64,000 nt of DNA from Saxidomus purpurata. Its lineage: Eukaryota; Mollusca; Bivalvia; Venerida; Veneridae. Shown one piece after another: positions 54,346-64,000 of the stretch. Each line of letters opens with the position of its first letter. Within the stretch, counting starts at the first letter, position 1. Under the pieces are notes generated by a model. The model was not told the origin of the DNA. It did not search any database and worked only from the letters and a program-made list of their open reading frames with translations. The translations under genes and the position numbers were made by a program. Location: positions 14,750,316-14,814,315 of the forward strand of contig JAFMSR010000010.1 in the NCBI GenBank assembly GCA_022818135.1, read 5' to 3'.

Positions 54346-55138
54346 TACTCCACAGTCAAAGTAAATACAATATACAAGAACAGGACATTACTTATTTTCG
54401 CCTAACTTGTCCCAAAATTAATAACGCTAATTAGTTCAAGCAAAGTAATCACACATACAAGGATGCTCTATCACAGAGATTTTTTTACGAACATTTACCT
54501 AATTAAGAAGAACTTTAAAAAAAAATCAAGTTATGGTAATTTGATAACATTGAATAAAAGCGTAATTATTGTTTGATTAATGCTGACTTTCTTATAATTA
54601 CTTTTTCAAAAAAACATTAATTGTTTAATTTTGTTCTGTTTCATACATCTCGTTTCTAACCATACTGAAAAAATTGGATTGTTTTTCGATTGTTATTTTG
54701 AATAAAACAGACATAAAAACTTTAGAATTTAGAGATTTAGAAAAAAAAATGTTTTTATTATCTTTAATGAAGGCATAGCCTACAACTACTGGAGTATTTT
54801 CTCAAAATGTTCAAAATTGGCTAAATGCATGTAATCTTGATTGAAATAAAAAATGCATTTTGTAAAAAGAATGTATAGTAGCAAATGTCTTGTTTTTTGC
54901 ACAAAATGCCAACCAACATAGCAACTTTCATAATAAATTGCTGTCCACCCAAAAACTAAAACCAAGCGCATATGTATGAAATGAAGGTTCAGCGAAACTG
55001 CTAATTTTAACCAATTATCACCACTATTTTGGCTGTATCTTTATGGTTTTAGGAAGATTCTTTCTTTTGAATAATACTTACCATGGGTATAGCTTTTAGA
55101 TTATTTCAAGATGCATTCACTTTTTGGGTATGCCTCTT

Positions 55139-55450
55139 TAAAATCCCTCAATTACAAGTAGCTCTTATTTTACCAAGAAAGATATCTTGCTGGCAAAAAG
55201 ACCTTTATTTGTACCAAAAACATTCCAAACTTTGCTTATTAAATCAATTATACTACAATGTTCGAAATATATTGCAAAAAATAAGAAAGACTTTCTGGCA
55301 ACTATTTTTCGTGAAAAAAAGACGACTCGAATACGAAAGAAGGGCATATGTCAACATTGTTTTAGGGTAAATACAACATGGTTCTATCATTATCTCATCA
55401 GTAATTTTATTTTTCTATATCTGTAAATTCAAAGTGATCCTGGGATTTTA
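55139..55450 (+). repeat. ~320-bp dispersed repeat, copy
   Basis: It matches 58880-59215 and, in reverse, 25834-26600: TTATTTTACCAAGAAAGATAT, AAAAACATTCCAAACTTTGC, GGCATATGTCAACATTGTTT and AAAGTGATCCTGGGATTTTA. ORFs on both strands inside it are not conserved among copies. Confidence 0.75.
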
Positions 55451-55740
55451 AAATGGCGCCAAAATTTCGCTGAGGAAACTTATATTGTGTTAATGGATAA
55501 AATTGTTTGCGAAGATCATGAATAAAATATTTTTCATGGATGAAAAAATGAAAACATCACTTTTAATTTGAATCATAGTGCATCTTTTTTTGATGTACAT
55601 ACAAAATATAACCGGTGTATTTCTCTAAGCCAGTCCTACCTCAAACATTAAGCTTTTATTGTTGTAGAAGTTGGTTTGAACATTTCAATGAAGTGCCACA
55701 TTGAGAAAGTTAGTGTCTCAACCACGTCTCAAGACAGGTT

Positions 55741-55957
55741 TTAACCCATACATACCCTGCTGGTGAAAAGTGTATCTGCCTTTGCAACCAGTGTAGATCA
55801 TGATCAGCCTGTACATCCATGCAGTCTGATCATGATCTGCAATGTTCAGTAATCAGTCAGTTAAACTTTGCTAAACACCCCTTTGAACAATTAATGGTTC
55901 CGTCCAAACAGAAAGACGGAACGGTCCATTGTAGAAATTGAGCATGGTAAGTGCCAA
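55741..55957 (+). mobile_element. TTAA-MITE copy
   Basis: Starts TTAACCCATACATACCCTGC at a TTAA. Both arms (GTGTAGATCATGATCAGCC / TCTGATCATGATCTGCA) and the right-hand GTAGAAATTGAGCATGG are clear. The right TTAA is lost. Confidence 0.75.
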
Positions 55958-56839
55958 GATATATTTCCTTTCTGGTATTATGATATTAACTCCGAAATAT
56001 TGACTGCTACAAGAAAAAGTTGTCTTGAAAAGAACAAACTCGCAAATGAAATTTGTGCATTTTCATGAAAACGAATCCCCAAGTGTTTAGATGTCTGTTT
56101 GAAATTGTGTATAGGCAGAGAAATTCTTGCAAAAATCTAACTGAATCTTATTGTCAGTTACCCCTGTTTGTCTTTGGAATATTAAATAGGAACTTCTTCT
56201 CAATGAAATTTGTCAGGAAGTGAAGCCATAAATAAAACAGATTTAAAGATTTTTATGAATGTGAGATTTTTTTCTGTAGCTGTGCAAGCTATGTGGCAGA
56301 TAGGTTTCAATGATTTATTAATATTCGCAATGATTTAACTTTTCGCAATTTTCACGAATTTCCCACTTCGCTAATTTAAAAATCTCGCGAAAGATTCATT
56401 AGACATAGATTTAATATTAGACTTGTGAGTAGAGACCTTAGTCTATTTGCTCAGAATGTGAAGTCTTTGTCACGTGAAAACAATCTCATTTACAGTACAG
56501 TATTGACTTCTGTCTTAGCCATGCAAGGGCCAAGTTCTTGGCGTTTTCTCTTGGCATTGCTCGATGATGGCGCTGTACATTACAGCTGTGAATCCTCACT
56601 GCTGCCTCATAATTAGACTAGTTACTAGTGTGATAAAATTTATGTTTTTTCAATATACTATATTTCATGCTCTATTTCTAGTCTATTTTATATGATTTTG
56701 CTTTGTACACTGGTGCAGTTTTATCGGCGCGCTGGACAGTAGACTGGCTCTAGCACAAAACAGTGACAATGAATAAGTAAAAGAGATATTTCAGGGCCTG
56801 ATGACCAGGCTACCTCATAATAAGCTTAAGGAATAGAGA
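55958..56839. other. Intergenic, no gene seen
   Basis: AT-rich sequence up to the gap. The plus ORF at 56425-56616 has no splice or family support. Confidence 0.4.
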
Positions 56840-57339
56840 NNNNNNNNNNNNNNNNNNNNNNNNNNNNNNNNNNNNNNNNNNNNNNNNNNNNNNNNNNNNN
56901 NNNNNNNNNNNNNNNNNNNNNNNNNNNNNNNNNNNNNNNNNNNNNNNNNNNNNNNNNNNNNNNNNNNNNNNNNNNNNNNNNNNNNNNNNNNNNNNNNNNN
57001 NNNNNNNNNNNNNNNNNNNNNNNNNNNNNNNNNNNNNNNNNNNNNNNNNNNNNNNNNNNNNNNNNNNNNNNNNNNNNNNNNNNNNNNNNNNNNNNNNNNN
57101 NNNNNNNNNNNNNNNNNNNNNNNNNNNNNNNNNNNNNNNNNNNNNNNNNNNNNNNNNNNNNNNNNNNNNNNNNNNNNNNNNNNNNNNNNNNNNNNNNNNN
57201 NNNNNNNNNNNNNNNNNNNNNNNNNNNNNNNNNNNNNNNNNNNNNNNNNNNNNNNNNNNNNNNNNNNNNNNNNNNNNNNNNNNNNNNNNNNNNNNNNNNN
57301 NNNNNNNNNNNNNNNNNNNNNNNNNNNNNNNNNNNNNNN
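56840..57339. other. Assembly gap (500 N)
   Basis: Exactly 500 N, the usual placeholder for a gap of unknown size. The first exon and promoter of the tetraspanin could lie here. Confidence 0.99.
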
Positions 57340-57499
57340 AAATCTGCCCTGCCCCTAGGTCAGTTTCCCAGTCTCTAATTCAGTGCTCCCTTCTCCCAGC
57401 CCCTAACTAATTGCCGCAGCCCCTTTTTAACAGTCTAGAATAATTCCTACATTAATAGTTCAAAATGGTGCCCACTGAAAATTTACTGACTAAATTTTG

Positions 57500-57600
57500 A
57501 ACAGTGCAGATCATGATCAGTCTGTAAGAATGTGCAGGCTGATCATGATCTGCATTGATCAGAAAGACAGATTCCATGTACTTGCCGTCAGCAGGGTGAG
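57500..57600 (-). mobile_element. TTAA-MITE, reversed partial copy
   Basis: GTGCAGATCATGATCAG and CTGATCATGATCTGC flank an 18-base spacer, then CAGCAGGGTGAGGAT, the reversed left TIR. The other half is missing. Confidence 0.6.
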
Positions 57601-58120
57601 GATTTTTTTTTTCAATATTCTGATATTTTATAAATGGTGACTTGTATCAGACTCAAACCTGAAGTTACGTGATCTAATGTACATTGGTATTTCCCTATAA
57701 CTAGTGACTGACCTTAAAGTAATATTAACATCTATTAATGGATATAAGAACCGCAACATAGGAAATGGAATGATCGCTTTCACATCCAGAATCCTTGAAG
57801 GATTTGGCAATGATCAACAATCAAGTACTTCAAATAAATTATCAGTACTTGATTTATTGATTTGTAATCTTGTGTCAATTAGTTTATTATCTTGTTTATG
57901 AAACTAAATGATTTCATTTGCACCTTTTGAACCAATTATTAAGCAAAATCATTTCTGTGAAACTTCCAATGGCTATGACTTCTTGACTGAAACCACAGTA
58001 ACCCTAAAAAAAAAAATCCCCTTAAATATCTTACGGAGCTTTTTCTGTCAGTCAGTTTGGATTGTACCATTAGTAGCTCAAAGGGAGGATGGAATAAAAT
58101 ATTTACCTACTGAATAATGA

Positions 58121-58160
58121 GCTGTGCAGATTATGATCAGAGTGCAGAGTAAACTAAAAG
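58121..58160 (+). mobile_element. TTAA-MITE fragment
   Basis: Only GTGCAGATTATGATCAGAGTG remains of the hairpin arm. Confidence 0.35.
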
Positions 58161-58504
58161 GTTAAAAAGATTCCAGTTATTCATAAATAGGGAATAGTCA
58201 AGACAAAAAAGGCAGACTGCTATCAATAAGGGGCATGGAGCACTGTTTTAAGGGCAGGATGGTTTTCGTGTGTTTGAACACTTCAAAATTCAGGAACTAT
58301 TCTTCAAAATTGAAACTTTGCATTTAAAAAGATGTTACAGGCTGGTACCAGGAAAATTGTTTAAAATACAGAGAAGCGCTTCTCTAAGGACATTAAAATA
58401 ATTGTATATCCTATAATCTGTGGGTTAAGACAAGAGGGCAGTAGGGAGGCCAAAAACGATAGCAACATGTGAAATCTTTATACAAATTGTTAATTCTTTT
58501 TCAG

Positions 58505-58696
58505 TTATGTGGTGGGATAGTGATGGGGATAGGAATATGGGCTGTTGCCGACAAGATCTATATATCCGATGTCATTGGGAACTCGTTGTTCAAGTCAGCT
58601 GCCATACTGATGGTGATCTGTGGGGTATTCCTAATTCTGCTCTCCTTCCTTGGATGCTTGGGTGCCATAACCAATAAGAAGCTTGTTGTCATAGTG
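58505..58696 (+). CDS. Tetraspanin exon: TM1 end to TM2
   Basis: 64 codons, phase 0 to 0. The acceptor is AATTCTTTTTCAG and the donor GTG/GTAAGT. LCGGIVMGIGIWAVADK is the end of TM1 and start of the small loop, and ILMVICGVFLILLSFLGCLG is TM2 with the conserved GC and following GA. An intron after the first ~20 residues, in phase 0 before this Leu-Cys-Gly-Gly, is the normal tetraspanin arrangement. Confidence 0.95.
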
Positions 58697-61600
58697 GTAA
58701 GTTTCCCGTAGGCTGTCATTGTGTAGCAGTAGAACGTCCCATCTAAATAAGGAATATAAACTAACTTCTTAGTCACCTCATATGGTGCATGTACTTGTCA
58801 AAACCTCAGGACTTGTTGATATAAGTAGTAAGAACTTGAGTCTACTAATCAATGTAAAAAGAAATTAAAGTCCAAGGATCACATTTACAAGCAGTGCTTA
58901 TTTTATCAAGAAAGATGTCTTATTGACAGAAATTGCCTTTATTTGTACTAAAAACATTCCTAACTTTGCTTTTTAAACTGAAAAGTACATAAAAGAAACA
59001 AGTGCATTTTTTTTTCTCAATGCTATTACATGTATCAGAAAGGCTTAGTGGTAACTTTTTTTCTTGAAGAAACAACTTGACTATGAAATAAAGGCATATC
59101 TCAACATTGTTTTAGAGTGAATAGAACATGGTTCTATCTTTATCCTATCTGTTAATTTATTGATAACTACATGTATATCAGTAAAAGCAAAGTGATCCTG
59201 GGACTTTAAAACCCATCTACTATCATCATAGTTATAATACTGTCTGCAATTATAAGGCTAAGGAATTATTTGCCAATATTAGCCACTTAGCAAGTATTGT
59301 CCAGTAGTTTATGCATCTTCAAAATTTATTTGAGTTCCTTATTGCACAGTTAATGCTGTTATGACAAAACAATGAAAAGTATTTTAACAGGAGTGACCAT
59401 GCACCTTGTGAGTATTAACCAAGATAATTTTATCTATTTATCTAGTACATAGCACATATTAACCATGGGTAGTTTAAATTTCTCTCAGCATTGTATTTTT
59501 TGTGAGGTTTATTTGTAAGTGCACATTTGGTAATCAGTTACACATAAGTGACTGAGATTTTTAGGTGCTTTACCTAAATAATCCTGTTTTAGATGTGATA
59601 CAAAGTTAAAGATTTTTCATGCATTTAATACAAACAGGATTTATTATATTAACGTATATACGATCCCTGATACAAACAAAATCACATAGACATCACATCT
59701 ATTGCTAAATGCTACAATTTGTTTAACTTAATCACAAGCCAGCAGTCAGAATATCTAAGCAATGAGTTAAAATCGCATAGTGTTAAGTTAACCTTGGCCA
59801 ACAGCTGTCTATGTATTTTAACATTATGACAGTAAATTGCCTCAAGGTGTCCATAAGAAGTTCACACTGTCCAGTTTTTGTTCATTGCTTGATGTAGTGT
59901 AGCATAAATCTTGTCGACAAATGACAAAGTGTCCATGACAAGTTATGCAGGTTATAATTGAAAGTTACTGCATTATTATTTCTTTCAAATCATGCAGTTT
60001 TCCACTAAAGTTGACGTAACCTCTGGATCTTTATCCCCCTTTGGCAAAATACCAAGCTAATTTCCCCCTAAATTAAGGGCATGGTTCCCGTCCCCTCTCA
60101 GTTAAAAAAGTCCTGTTATTTTTAATGCATCTGTCCCTTTACCAATTTCACTATCAATATCTTAACTTTAAAGGAAAACCCACCAAATTTTACACTGGTT
60201 AATATAACCTGTGCTGAAAATGACATGTAACAACTATTTTTTCTTTAGATTCCTTTAAACTAAGCTTCAGATTTGCCTAAAAGAATTTAAGCAGTTTTCA
60301 CAGGGAAGACCCCTGAAAATTGCCCCTACTATAGAAGGAAAAAAAGCCCTGAATGAATATATGTTGGTGGAGTCACCTGAATTAAACACACATAATATTT
60401 TGTGGAGGTGGGGGAGGCCTAATTAAAATCTGGTTGATTCATATTGATGTATATTTTATTTACAGTATGTTATAGCACTGGTTGTAGTGTTCATTGTGCT
60501 GATGTCGGCTGCAATTGTGGCGGCAGTGTTCCAAGATAATGTAAGTACATTATATGTTATACAAGTCTTTTAAGTCAACATATGCTTTCAAGTTTTAACA
60601 CTCAATTTTAATAGCTGATTAAGTTTTAAAGCAGAAAAGAATAGGGATTTTCTTAAAATTATACTTAAAGTGGCATTATGCGCATTTTTTTTCAAGTAAG
60701 AATCCAGCTGAAATAGGTGTGTGTAAAACAGGGTAGAGGAAATAATAGCTTTTAAACCAATACACCAAACTCTTCCTGCTACCAGTACGAAATAATAACT
60801 TTCCAAATATCACTTTTCCTGTTTTGACTGAGAGAGTCTTTCTAATAAAAAAACTGCATGCAGGAGTTGCTTCCCTTCTACTGCCGAAATCTCACCAACA
60901 ACAACAAAAACACAAGGGAGATCACTGTGAGGAAAGGAACTATCATTGATTAATCCGATATTTTTATTTCTAAAGCATCAACTTCAAATACTTATGCGGT
61001 ATTATCATCAATTTAACACATTTAAATGCACAGCAACCGAAAATTGCTTTTATTTAACTTTCACCAAAAATACACTATGTGCAGTACGATGCGCATAATG
61101 TCACTTCAAATTTAGAGAAATGCACAATTTTTGTAATGGAATGAGATGAACTCTTGACTGTCATATTTGTTTGCTTTAGCTGCGGACCTTGTTGGTGCCA
61201 GATGTGGAAAAACTATATTAAATATTCTCCTAGAAAGTTATTGGGAAAACAAAATGCTACAACAGTTTGCTCAGAACTTTGCTTACTCATTGTGGCCCTT
61301 GTTGCAATTTTTTTATCTTGTTTTAAGATTGAATCTGGAATGAAAGAGACAATGAGAAGAGGTATTCGTGAACAGTATGGATATAACATTGCGTATGTTG
61401 ATAAAAATCGAGATTTGACAGATTCCTGGGACCTGGTTCAGACGAGGGTAAGTAAAAATGGGGATAATGGGGACTTGAAGTCACTAAGCATCTCATTGAT
61501 TTAGGGTTATGGGTTTGAGTCTTTCTTTTGGCCTGTACTCTGTATGTAAGAAAGTTTACAGTTTAATAGAGGACAGAGCTGTCTGCTGGTAAATAACTTG

Positions 61601-63099
61601 TACTTCAGGAGAGAAAGAGCATTGTTTCTTTGATGTTATGCCTTGGTAGAAGTGAATTGTCACTTATACTGTGTAGTGATGATAATGGTATAGCAGAATT
61701 TTCTTAAATACGTAATTGTGCAGTAATTTAAAGTTTATACATTTTCTTAATTTAATGCTTTGTTTGAAATTATTTATGAGTTTGTTCAGGGAATAATTGA
61801 TGAAAACTGACAAGGGATAATTGGACTACATGTATATCGGAAATCCATGAATTTAAGTACATTCTTTACCCACAGAGTTCCATTCTGTTAAAAAAACATG
61901 ATTTCTTAAATCAGAAATTTACACGGCATTGCATCCACAGTAGATGATTAATAAGAATTTTATGTGATTGACAGTTGACATGTTGTGGTGTTGATGACCA
62001 AGGATGGGGTTTATATCAGCAATCAAGATGGTTCCAACAGCAGTTCAGTAAGTATGTCAGGTGATTCAGTCTGTCATAGATATGTTTGTAAGAACATATT
62101 ATATCTGACCCAGTCATAAAGTTTGAAACCCAGCAGGTTTGCCTCAGGATCAGAGAGTCTCGGGTTCGATCCACACCAGTGCAGGCAGTGCTATGATCAT
62201 TGTGTCCTAAGGCAAGACAGATATTTCCACATTGCCTGTCTCTCATAGGCTAATGTGCTGCCCCTGCATTACAAGGCTTCAAACAATGAGGCCTAGGAAA
62301 TAAGGACTGGTGATTGAGCTGCAACTATCACATAAATGTAACACTTTTGGATCATTTAGAAAAACAGGGAATCTAAAATTGATGGAACTGTAGTAACAGT
62401 ACGCTATATTTTCAGATGAATTTGACAAAAAGTTTGTGCCCCCTAGTTGCTGCATATATGAAGGGCGGCTAGACCAGTATGTCAACCTGTTTCAATGCCA
62501 GTCATTCGCGTATGGACCACCGAGATTTGGTGGGGGTGCCGTCAATAACGCACTGCATTATAAGGTATGGATGTATTTGTATTGACCTCAGACTTCATGC
62601 ATACACTTCACACAGTGTACACGCAAGGAATGCATAACACTGATTTATTATGAGAAAAAATAGAAATTTGACCTTTTAAATTTGCTAGATTTTGTATTTA
62701 TTTAAATTAAGTTAATGACTGTAATTGGTTACTGTATGTGTTATTGGAAAAAAAGAAAGAGTTTAATTTGTCGACATTTTATTTGAAGCATCCAAGCTTG
62801 CAGGGGAAACAATGCAGGAATCCGTATTTTGTACGAGTCACGTAATTGGTTTCTTAAGAAATTACATACAAGTATAATGTTGAGATACGGCCCTTATTTA
62901 AAGTATCGTAATTGTGTGTGTATATTGATAGCACTAATGTATTAGTGGTATGGAAAAAATAAATTACCTGTATAACATATCATGTTGTTTTCACAACATC
63001 TTTCACCCGTTTCAGGGATGTTTCATGGCAATCCAAAGTTTCATTTCCAAGCAGGCAAATATCATTCTGGGTATTGGCTTCTCATTCTGTGTCTTCTTG
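58505..63099 (+). CDS. Tetraspanin, internal six exons
   Basis: Exons 58505-58696, 60466-60540, 61328-61447, 61975-62047, 62416-62564 and 63016-63099 all have GT-AG borders and matching phases (191 codons). They give the end of TM1 with LCGGIVMGIGIW, the small loop, TM2 with GCLGA, TM3, and a large extracellular loop with CCG, PPSCC, FQC and GC: six cysteines, the pattern that makes three disulfides. TM4 starts ANIILGIGFSFCVFL. Tetraspanins are four-pass membrane organisers that gather integrins, receptors and enzymes into microdomains. The N-terminal exon (cytoplasmic tail, start of TM1) and the last exon lie outside or in the gap. With them the protein would reach the usual 230-250 residues. 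Subgroup not determined. Confidence 0.95.
58697..60465 (+). other. Tetraspanin intron
   Basis: 1.8 kb, with a ~320-bp dispersed repeat at 58880-59215. Otherwise no feature. Confidence 0.7.
58880..59215 (+). repeat. ~320-bp dispersed repeat, copy in tetraspanin intron
   Basis: Best match to 55139-55450, about 3.7 kb away in the same orientation. It contains ATCAAGAAAGATGTC, AAAAACATTCCTAACTTTGC and AAAGTGATCCTGGGACTTTA. Confidence 0.75.
60466..60540 (+). CDS. Tetraspanin exon: TM3
   Basis: 25 codons, phase 0 to 0: YVIALVVVFIVLMSAAIVAA then VFQDN. The acceptor is ATTTTATTTACAG and the donor AAT/GTAAGT. An almost uninterrupted hydrophobic helix. Confidence 0.95.
60667..61106 (-). mobile_element. 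MITE, ~440 bp, copy 2 (in tetraspanin intron)
   Basis: Its ends are TAAAGTGGCATTATGCGCAT and the complement of AAGTGACATTATGCGCATCG. In reverse it matches 31237-31668 along its length. It sits between the TM3 exon and the next exon. Confidence 0.8.
61328..61447 (+). CDS. Tetraspanin exon: start of large loop
   Basis: 40 codons, phase 0 to 0: IESGMKETMRRGIREQYGYN, then IAYVDKNRDLTDSWDLVQTR. This is the usual amphipathic helix region before CCG. The acceptor is TATCTTGTTTTAG minus one base shift (TTTTAAG) and the donor AGG/GTAAGT. An upstream Met in frame at 61154 lies in the intron and is not used. Confidence 0.93.
61975..62047 (+). CDS. Tetraspanin exon: CCG motif
   Basis: 73 nt: LTCCGVDDQGWGLYQQSRWF, QQQF and one base. 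The acceptor is ATGTGATTGACAG and the donor TTCA/GTAAGT. CCG is the defining motif of the tetraspanin large loop. Confidence 0.96.
62128..62290 (+). mobile_element. tRNA-derived SINE (SINE-B), in tetraspanin intron
   Basis: GCCTCAGGATCAGAGAGTCT then GGGTTCGATCCACACCAGTG, an intact B box, then GTCCTAAGGCAAGACAGATA. The A box is lost. Same family as 47225 and 54128. Confidence 0.65.
62416..62564 (+). CDS. Tetraspanin exon: PPSCC part of large loop
   Basis: 149 nt. Two bases complete a codon, then EFDKKFVPPSCCIYEGRL, QYVNLFQCQSFAYGPP, and a glycine-rich run to NNALHYK. The acceptor is TATATTTTCAG and the donor AAG/GTATGG. PxSC with an adjacent and a further Cys indicates the six-cysteine type. 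Confidence 0.95.
63016..63099 (+). CDS. Tetraspanin exon: GC motif and TM4 start
   Basis: 28 codons, phase 0 to 0: GCFMAIQSFISKQANIILG then IGFSFCVFL. The acceptor is CACCCGTTTCAG and the donor TTG/GTAAGT. The GC at the start is the last conserved cysteine of the large loop. The rest of TM4 and the C-terminal tail lie beyond the window. Confidence 0.95.
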
Positions 63100-64000
63100 G
63101 TAAGTGATAACATCTATTTTATATTCCCTCACCAAAGAGGAGGGATATTGTTTTGATGTTGTGTGTCAATGGATAGAATTTCATGAAACTTAAAATAAGT
63201 ATATTATAGCATAATGCTGCGGCGCACGCATAACTTTTGTAAGATTGACTTAGTGTCTTATGAATTATCGCCCTTTAATTGGCACTTTCTTCTATATTTA
63301 ATATAAAAACATTAAAATTCCATTTCTCTTGGACTGATTATAAAAATTTAATTGCAATTGGCTCAAATAATTTGATATTCATTATACCCCCAAAACGAAG
63401 TTTAGGGGGGTATATAGGAGTCACCCGGTGGTTGGTCGGTCGGTCGGTCGGTCGGTCGGTCGGGCGGTCTGTTGCATTTTCCTTGTCCGGAGCATAACTT
63501 GAAAACTACTAGTTGGAATTCAATACAACTTCATACAATGGTCAAGCACATTGAGAGGAAGTGCAGTGCACAAGAACTATAACTCCATCTTGACTAATTA
63601 CAGAGTTATTGCCCTTTGTTACTTTTCCTTGTCCGGAGCATAACTTGAAAACTACTAGTTGGAATTCAATACAACTTCATACAATGGTCAAGCACATTGA
63701 GAGGAAGTGCAGTGCACAAGAACTATAACTCCATCTTGACTAATTACAGAGTTATTGCCCTTTGTTACTTTTCCTTGTCCAGAGCATAACTTGAAAACTA
63801 CTAGTTGGAATTCAATACAACTTCATACAATGATCAAGCACACTCAGAGGAAGTGCAGTGTACAAGAACTATAACTCTATCTTGAGTATTTACTGAGTTA
63901 TTGCCCTTTGTTAGTTTTCCTTGTCCGGAGCATAACTTGAAAACTACTAGTTGGAATTCAATACAACTTCATACAATGGTCAAGCACATTAAGAGGAAGT
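63100..64000 (+). other. Tetraspanin intron, open at the right edge
   Basis: It follows the TM4 exon. Its first 280 bp hold nothing notable; the rest is the 146-bp-repeat element. Confidence 0.7.
63382..64000 (-). mobile_element. Helentron-like element, 146-bp core repeat, copy 3 (partial)
   Basis: Reverse of the copies at 23324 and 40945. It begins TTATACCCCCAAAACGAAG, then GTCACCCGGTGGTTGG and (GGTC)n at 63434-63463, then core units with GAGGAAGTGCAGTGCAC, running off the window edge. It lies in the last known intron of the tetraspanin. Its repeat creates a V-G-R-S run in one plus frame, which is not a gene. Confidence 0.8.

Noticed and set aside
55083..55127. MGIAFRLFQDAFTFW followed by GTATGC as the missing tetraspanin exon 1
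   Set aside because: It ends in FW at phase 0, as expected, but lacks the usual juxtamembrane Cys/Lys and the TM1 Asn and is not hydrophobic enough. The real exon is more likely in the gap or upstream.
61154..61327. N-terminal extension of the third tetraspanin exon
   Set aside because: A good acceptor lies at 61327 and the sequence before it does not resemble tetraspanins; the open frame is chance.
63279..63497. Plus ORF ending VGRSVGRSVGRS
   Set aside because: The run is the (GGTC)n microsatellite of the 146-bp-repeat element.

Overview
This is a 64 kb stretch of AT-rich eukaryotic DNA, most likely from a bivalve mollusc. That placement is an inference. It rests on one clear animal gene (a tetraspanin), GT-AG introns, and a dense load of elements of the pearl/Helentron kind: core tandem repeats of 145-166 bp, a (GACC/GGTC)n microsatellite, and the phrase AAAGGGCAATAACTCTG typical of bivalve repeats. 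It is an assembly scaffold with a 500-N gap at 56840-57339. Nothing prokaryotic is present.

Genes. (1) Plus strand, 58505 to the right edge: six internal exons of a tetraspanin, from the end of TM1 to TM4. The first and last exons are missing. (2) Minus strand, 47.5-32.4 kb: a gene whose C-terminus is an ankyrin repeat. Six exons join in phase (47450-47499, 45069-45100, 37904-37919, 36914-37168, 36785-36809, 32436-32625). An 18-bp minisatellite has expanded inside one coding exon and splits the ankyrin repeat with about 11 Ser-Pro-rich hexapeptides. (3) Minus strand, 53.2-50.3 kb: four phase-compatible exons, possibly the 5' part of gene 2, but the junction is unresolved. (4) Minus strand, 19.6-6.6 kb: a chain of small exons with matching phases and canonical splice sites, product not recognised. 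Genes 2-4 were read by eye from splice sites, phase and open frames. They are weaker than the tetraspanin, and the micro-exons are weaker still.

Layout. 0-6.5 kb: noncoding, with two fold-back elements. 6.6-19.6 kb: minus-strand gene A, with a 145-bp-repeat Helentron-like element in an intron. 20-25 kb: a 37-bp tandem array, a 146-bp-repeat element and a 95-bp near-perfect palindrome. 25-32 kb: nested insertions, a 116-bp insert with 13-bp target duplications and a hammerhead-like motif, CCATGG-rich clusters and a MITE. 32.4-53 kb: the ankyrin gene, its introns full of minisatellites, Helentron-like elements, SINEs, MITEs and a dead non-LTR reverse transcriptase. 53.3-53.9 kb: a 21-bp array. 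57-64 kb: the tetraspanin, with a MITE, a SINE and a 146-bp-repeat element in its introns.

Mobile DNA dominates. A ~213-bp TTAA-flanked MITE recurs more than a dozen times. Four sequence-unrelated families share one plan: short 5' leader, subterminal inverted repeat, tandem core, then the 3' copy of that repeat followed at once by A5.
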